A DNA stretch of 64,000 nucleotides from Sphingomonas sp. PL-96 (GTDB taxonomy: Bacteria > Pseudomonadota > Alphaproteobacteria > Sphingomonadales > Sphingomonadaceae), in contig NZ_JAJFET010000002.1 of assembly GCF_020707215.1 (NCBI RefSeq), forward strand, positions 62,001-126,000, in the 5' to 3' direction. Made by a program: the position numbers and the translations under genes. This document shows positions 62,191 to 64,000 of the stretch, piece after piece; positions within the stretch are counted from its first letter, which is position 1; each line of letters begins with the position of its first letter. The notes under the pieces are model-generated. The model did not search any database and was not told the DNA's origin. It was given only the letters and a program-made list of their open reading frames with translations.

Positions 62191-63270
62191 TCAGGCAGTC
62201 TCTAGCCCTAGCGACGTCGTGAGCCCGCCGCGGCCGTCCAGCGCGTGATCTGCCTTGGCGATGATCCACGCCGCCGCGTCGATTGCGGCTTTGAAGCCGG
62301 CGACCTTCACGCGCTGCTCGGGGTACAGATCGGGTCGGCCAAAGCCGAGGTCCAGTGTGAGCTCGGCGCCGCGGCGGGCGACGCGGCCGGCCTCGGCCTG
62401 GGCGGCGGCGCGGGCATCGGCCTCGGTGTGATAGGTCTTCTTCAGCCGGCGCACCTTCTTGTCGTCGCTGCCGCCGGTCCGGCCGGCGACGTCGGCCGCG
62501 ACCGTCTTGCGGGTTGCGCCGTCCTGATCGTGCCAGCGCGCCTCCACCTTGGTGTAGGCGTCGCGATCGACGGTGCGCCAGGTCGCGCGATCGACGTCGC
62601 TGCGCAGGATGGTGGCCGTAGGCAGCTCGCGGCCCGAGCTCGTGCTGCCGGCGCCGATACGCTGCAGGATGAGCCGGCCGTTCTTCACCGTGGCGACAGC
62701 ATCGTGCTGGCGGCCGAGCGTCCGGATCATCGCCATGTCGGAACGCTGGTCCTGCACCAGGACGTCGACCGGCACCGACGCGAGGGCCGCGTCGACGTGG
62801 GGCGTGTAGCCGTGCGCCGCCGCGACCTGGGCGACGATCGCGCCCAAGGTGGTAGCGCGGTGGCTGCGCTCCCGCCGTACGCGATAGCCGCCGGTCAGGT
62901 CAGCCGAGCGCGCGCGGATGGTGATGGTGTCCGGCGCGCTGTCCCAGCTGGCCTCGTCGACGGTGAAGCTGCCCTTGTCGACCATGCCGATGTTGACGTC
63001 CGCGCCGCACCGCCACCCGAGCACCAGGTGGATCCGCACGCCCTTGCGCGGGATCACCAGCTTGCCGTCGCTGTCGTCCAGCACCAGGTCGAGATCATCC
63101 GCCTCGCCGCCACGCTTTTCGCTCAGGCGCAGCGAGACCAGGCGCGGGCGCACGCGATCGGTGAAATCCTGGCCGTCCATCGTCAGGCGAAAATCCGCGA
63201 CGTTCTGGCGGCGCTCGCTCGACATCGATCGCGCCAGCGGGCCAGAGGCGGTGAGCAGGGCGGGACTCAC
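62191..63270 (-). CDS. D: P2 gpD-like tail protein (late control gene D)
   Basis: A 359-residue baseplate/tail hub protein of P2-like phages. FRLTMDGQDFTDRVRPRLVSL, then SLRLSEKRGGEADDLDLVLDD, VNIGMVDKGSFTVDE and the C-terminal TYHTEADARAAAQAEAGRV block match the GPD family (phage late control D). The start overlaps the gpU stop by 4 bases. The last tail gene before the cargo. Confidence 0.93.
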   Translation of the reverse strand: MSPALLTASGPLARSMSSERRQNVADFRLTMDGQDFTDRVRPRLVSLRLSEKRGGEADDLDLVLDDSDGKLVIPRKGVRIHLVLGWRCGADVNIGMVDKGSFTVDEASWDSAPDTITIRARSADLTGGYRVRRERSHRATTLGAIVAQVAAAHGYTPHVDAALASVPVDVLVQDQRSDMAMIRTLGRQHDAVATVKNGRLILQRIGAGSTSSGRELPTATILRSDVDRATWRTVDRDAYTKVEARWHDQDGATRKTVAADVAGRTGGSDDKKVRRLKKTYHTEADARAAAQAEAGRVARRGAELTLDLGFGRPDLYPEQRVKVAGFKAAIDAAAWIIAKADHALDGRGGLTTSLGLETA

Positions 63271-63641
63271 GACACGCGCTCGAGCTCGATCACGAAGTCG
63301 GTGCGCCGCGGGACGCCGTCGAGCGTGAAGAATTTCTGCCGTTCATCCAGGGCGACCAGGACGAAGTTGCCGAGAACCTGGCCGGTGCCGGCGGTGAGCG
63401 GCCATGCCTCGCCCTCGTCAGCCATGGTGCGCAGGGTGCGGATCGAGGCGAAGCTGCCGGCGACCTCGGGCAGCAAGGTGCCCGAGATCGAGACGTGGTC
63501 CTTGCCTGGGCCTAGGAACTGGCTGGCAGCACGCGCGCCCACGCGCTCGTTGCTGGCGTGGCGCCAGTCGGTGCGACGCTGCAGTTCGTCGAAAAGCAGG
63601 GAGGGGAGTTCGAACACGAACAGGCCGTAGGCGAGCAACAT
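63267..63641 (-). CDS. U: P2 gpU-like tail protein
   Basis: A 124-residue tail-completion protein. The N-terminus LLAYGLFVFELPSLLFDELQRRTDWRH and the later GPGKDHVSISGTLLPEVAGSF and NFVLVALDERQKFFTLDGVP segments are the gpU family pattern. Located between T and D, as in P2. Confidence 0.92.
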   Translation of the reverse strand: MLLAYGLFVFELPSLLFDELQRRTDWRHASNERVGARAASQFLGPGKDHVSISGTLLPEVAGSFASIRTLRTMADEGEAWPLTAGTGQVLGNFVLVALDERQKFFTLDGVPRRTDFVIELERVS

Positions 63642-63644
63642 GGA

Positions 63645-64000
63645 TCAATCGTCCTCGTAGGAGGCGGTGCGCTCCTGCGCGTCGAGCCGCGCGAGCTCCG
63701 CCTTCAACTCGCGCGCCATCGCCCGCACGTCGCCGGCGGCGCCATCGATGCGAATGTGGTAGGTGTTGTAGTTGATGGTCGGAGCGCCACCCGTAGCAGC
63801 GGCCGAGCCGCCGGCGGCCGGCGACGCCGCCAGTGCGGGGGCAGTGCCACTCAACGCGAGCGCGCCGGCGACCGTGCGCGCGGATCGCGCCAGGCGGCCC
63901 GGCGTGCCGGCCTCAGCGCCGGCGGACGCCATCTGCCCCGCGACGCTGCGGATCCGGGCGAGTGGCTGAGCGGCGCCGCGGTCGACGCCGATCGCCAGCC
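63645..64000 (-). CDS. T: Tail tape-measure protein gpT-like, C-terminal part (continues past the window)
   Basis: The frame is open from the right edge to a stop at 63645, about 118 codons. The Ala/Gly-rich region (ASPAAGGSAAATGG) followed by PTINYNTYHIRIDGAAGDVRAMARELKAEL is the usual C-terminus of P2-like tape-measure proteins. It is 3 bases before gpU, the P2 order T-U-D. Confidence 0.8.
   Translation of the reverse strand, partial: LAIGVDRGAAQPLARIRSVAGQMASAGAEAGTPGRLARSARTVAGALALSGTAPALAASPAAGGSAAATGGAPTINYNTYHIRIDGAAGDVRAMARELKAELARLDAQERTASYEDD

Larger units (their letters stand above)
54008..64000. mobile_element. P2-like prophage, left end (continues past the window)
   Basis: Begins directly after tRNA-Val with an integrase. 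Contains Ogr/Delta, CII-like and gp16-like regulators, a divergent repressor, a cargo pair, and P2-type tail genes D, U and T. Gene order differs from enterobacterial P2: the regulatory operon runs toward the integrase, and no replication gene A homologue is seen in this part. Most genes overlap by 4 bases. Confidence 0.92.

Noticed and set aside
1..64000. CRISPR array or IS element
   Set aside because: No regularly spaced direct repeats and no transposase gene or terminal inverted repeats were seen.

Overview
The window is a stretch of high-GC alphaproteobacterial chromosome (1 to about 53,930) with one end of a P2-like prophage integrated at a tRNA-Val gene (about 54,008 to the right edge). 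The gene set points to a sphingomonad or close relative. The evidence is the ffh-rpsP-rimM-trmD-rplS cluster, a DivL-type pseudo-kinase with tyrosine in place of the H-box histidine, AddAB instead of RecBCD, the AmgK/MurU cell-wall recycling pair, a Caulobacter CC0125/CC1285-type lipoprotein, and lon-hupB. The genus is inference; no rRNA is present.

Layout. 1-3.2 kb: mtaB (cut by the left edge), a DUF924 gene, and a degenerate GGDEF-EAL protein. 3.3-11.1 kb: signal recognition particle, ribosomal protein and tRNA/ribosome-maturation genes, interrupted by a GT-C type membrane glycosyltransferase, a sulfotransferase and a thioredoxin-reductase-like flavoprotein. 11.2-24.5 kb: exported peptidases (DPP IV, M28, M2), asd, a YitT membrane protein, a GFA-domain protein, an alpha/beta hydrolase, a SIMPL protein, AMP nucleosidase, a Prx5-type peroxiredoxin and YqgE. 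24.5-26.1 kb: ahcY behind a perfect-arm palindromic operator. 26.2-37.6 kb: a tightly overlapping run divL-tsaE-amgK-murU-addB-addA-trxA, ending at a terminator. 37.6-43.7 kb: an inositol-monophosphatase-family gene and argJ (minus), a small exported protein and secA (plus), and a lipoprotein gene. 43.9-53.9 kb: tRNA-Asn, nadK-moaA, an active-looking EAL protein, an epoxide-hydrolase-like enzyme, an M1 peptidase, lon and hupB.

Prophage. The tRNA-Val(CAC) gene keeps its full 3' end. An integrase starts its leftward operon 14 bases beyond it, and the operon is a chain of genes joined by 4-base ATGA overlaps. It includes an Ogr/Delta zinc finger, a CII-like regulator, a BcepMu-gp16-like protein, a GapR/DUF2312 homologue and several tiny proteins. 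A divergent repressor gene follows. P2-type late genes D, U and the C-terminus of tape-measure T run off the right edge, so attR, capsid and lysis genes are outside the window.

Between the repressor and gene D sits a convergent two-gene insert of visibly lower GC. One gene encodes a TM2-domain membrane protein with a C-terminal WYL-like domain; the other encodes a KAP-family P-loop NTPase. This is the position and gene type expected for prophage cargo such as phage exclusion. It is the best candidate in the window for an undescribed system.

Non-coding structure includes six clear or likely hairpin terminators, an inverted REP-like pair behind asd, and a four-copy family of about 54-base repeats. 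One inverted pair of that family supplies the last codons of the EAL gene. Three direct copies of TGCCGAGGAT lie around the prophage repressor.
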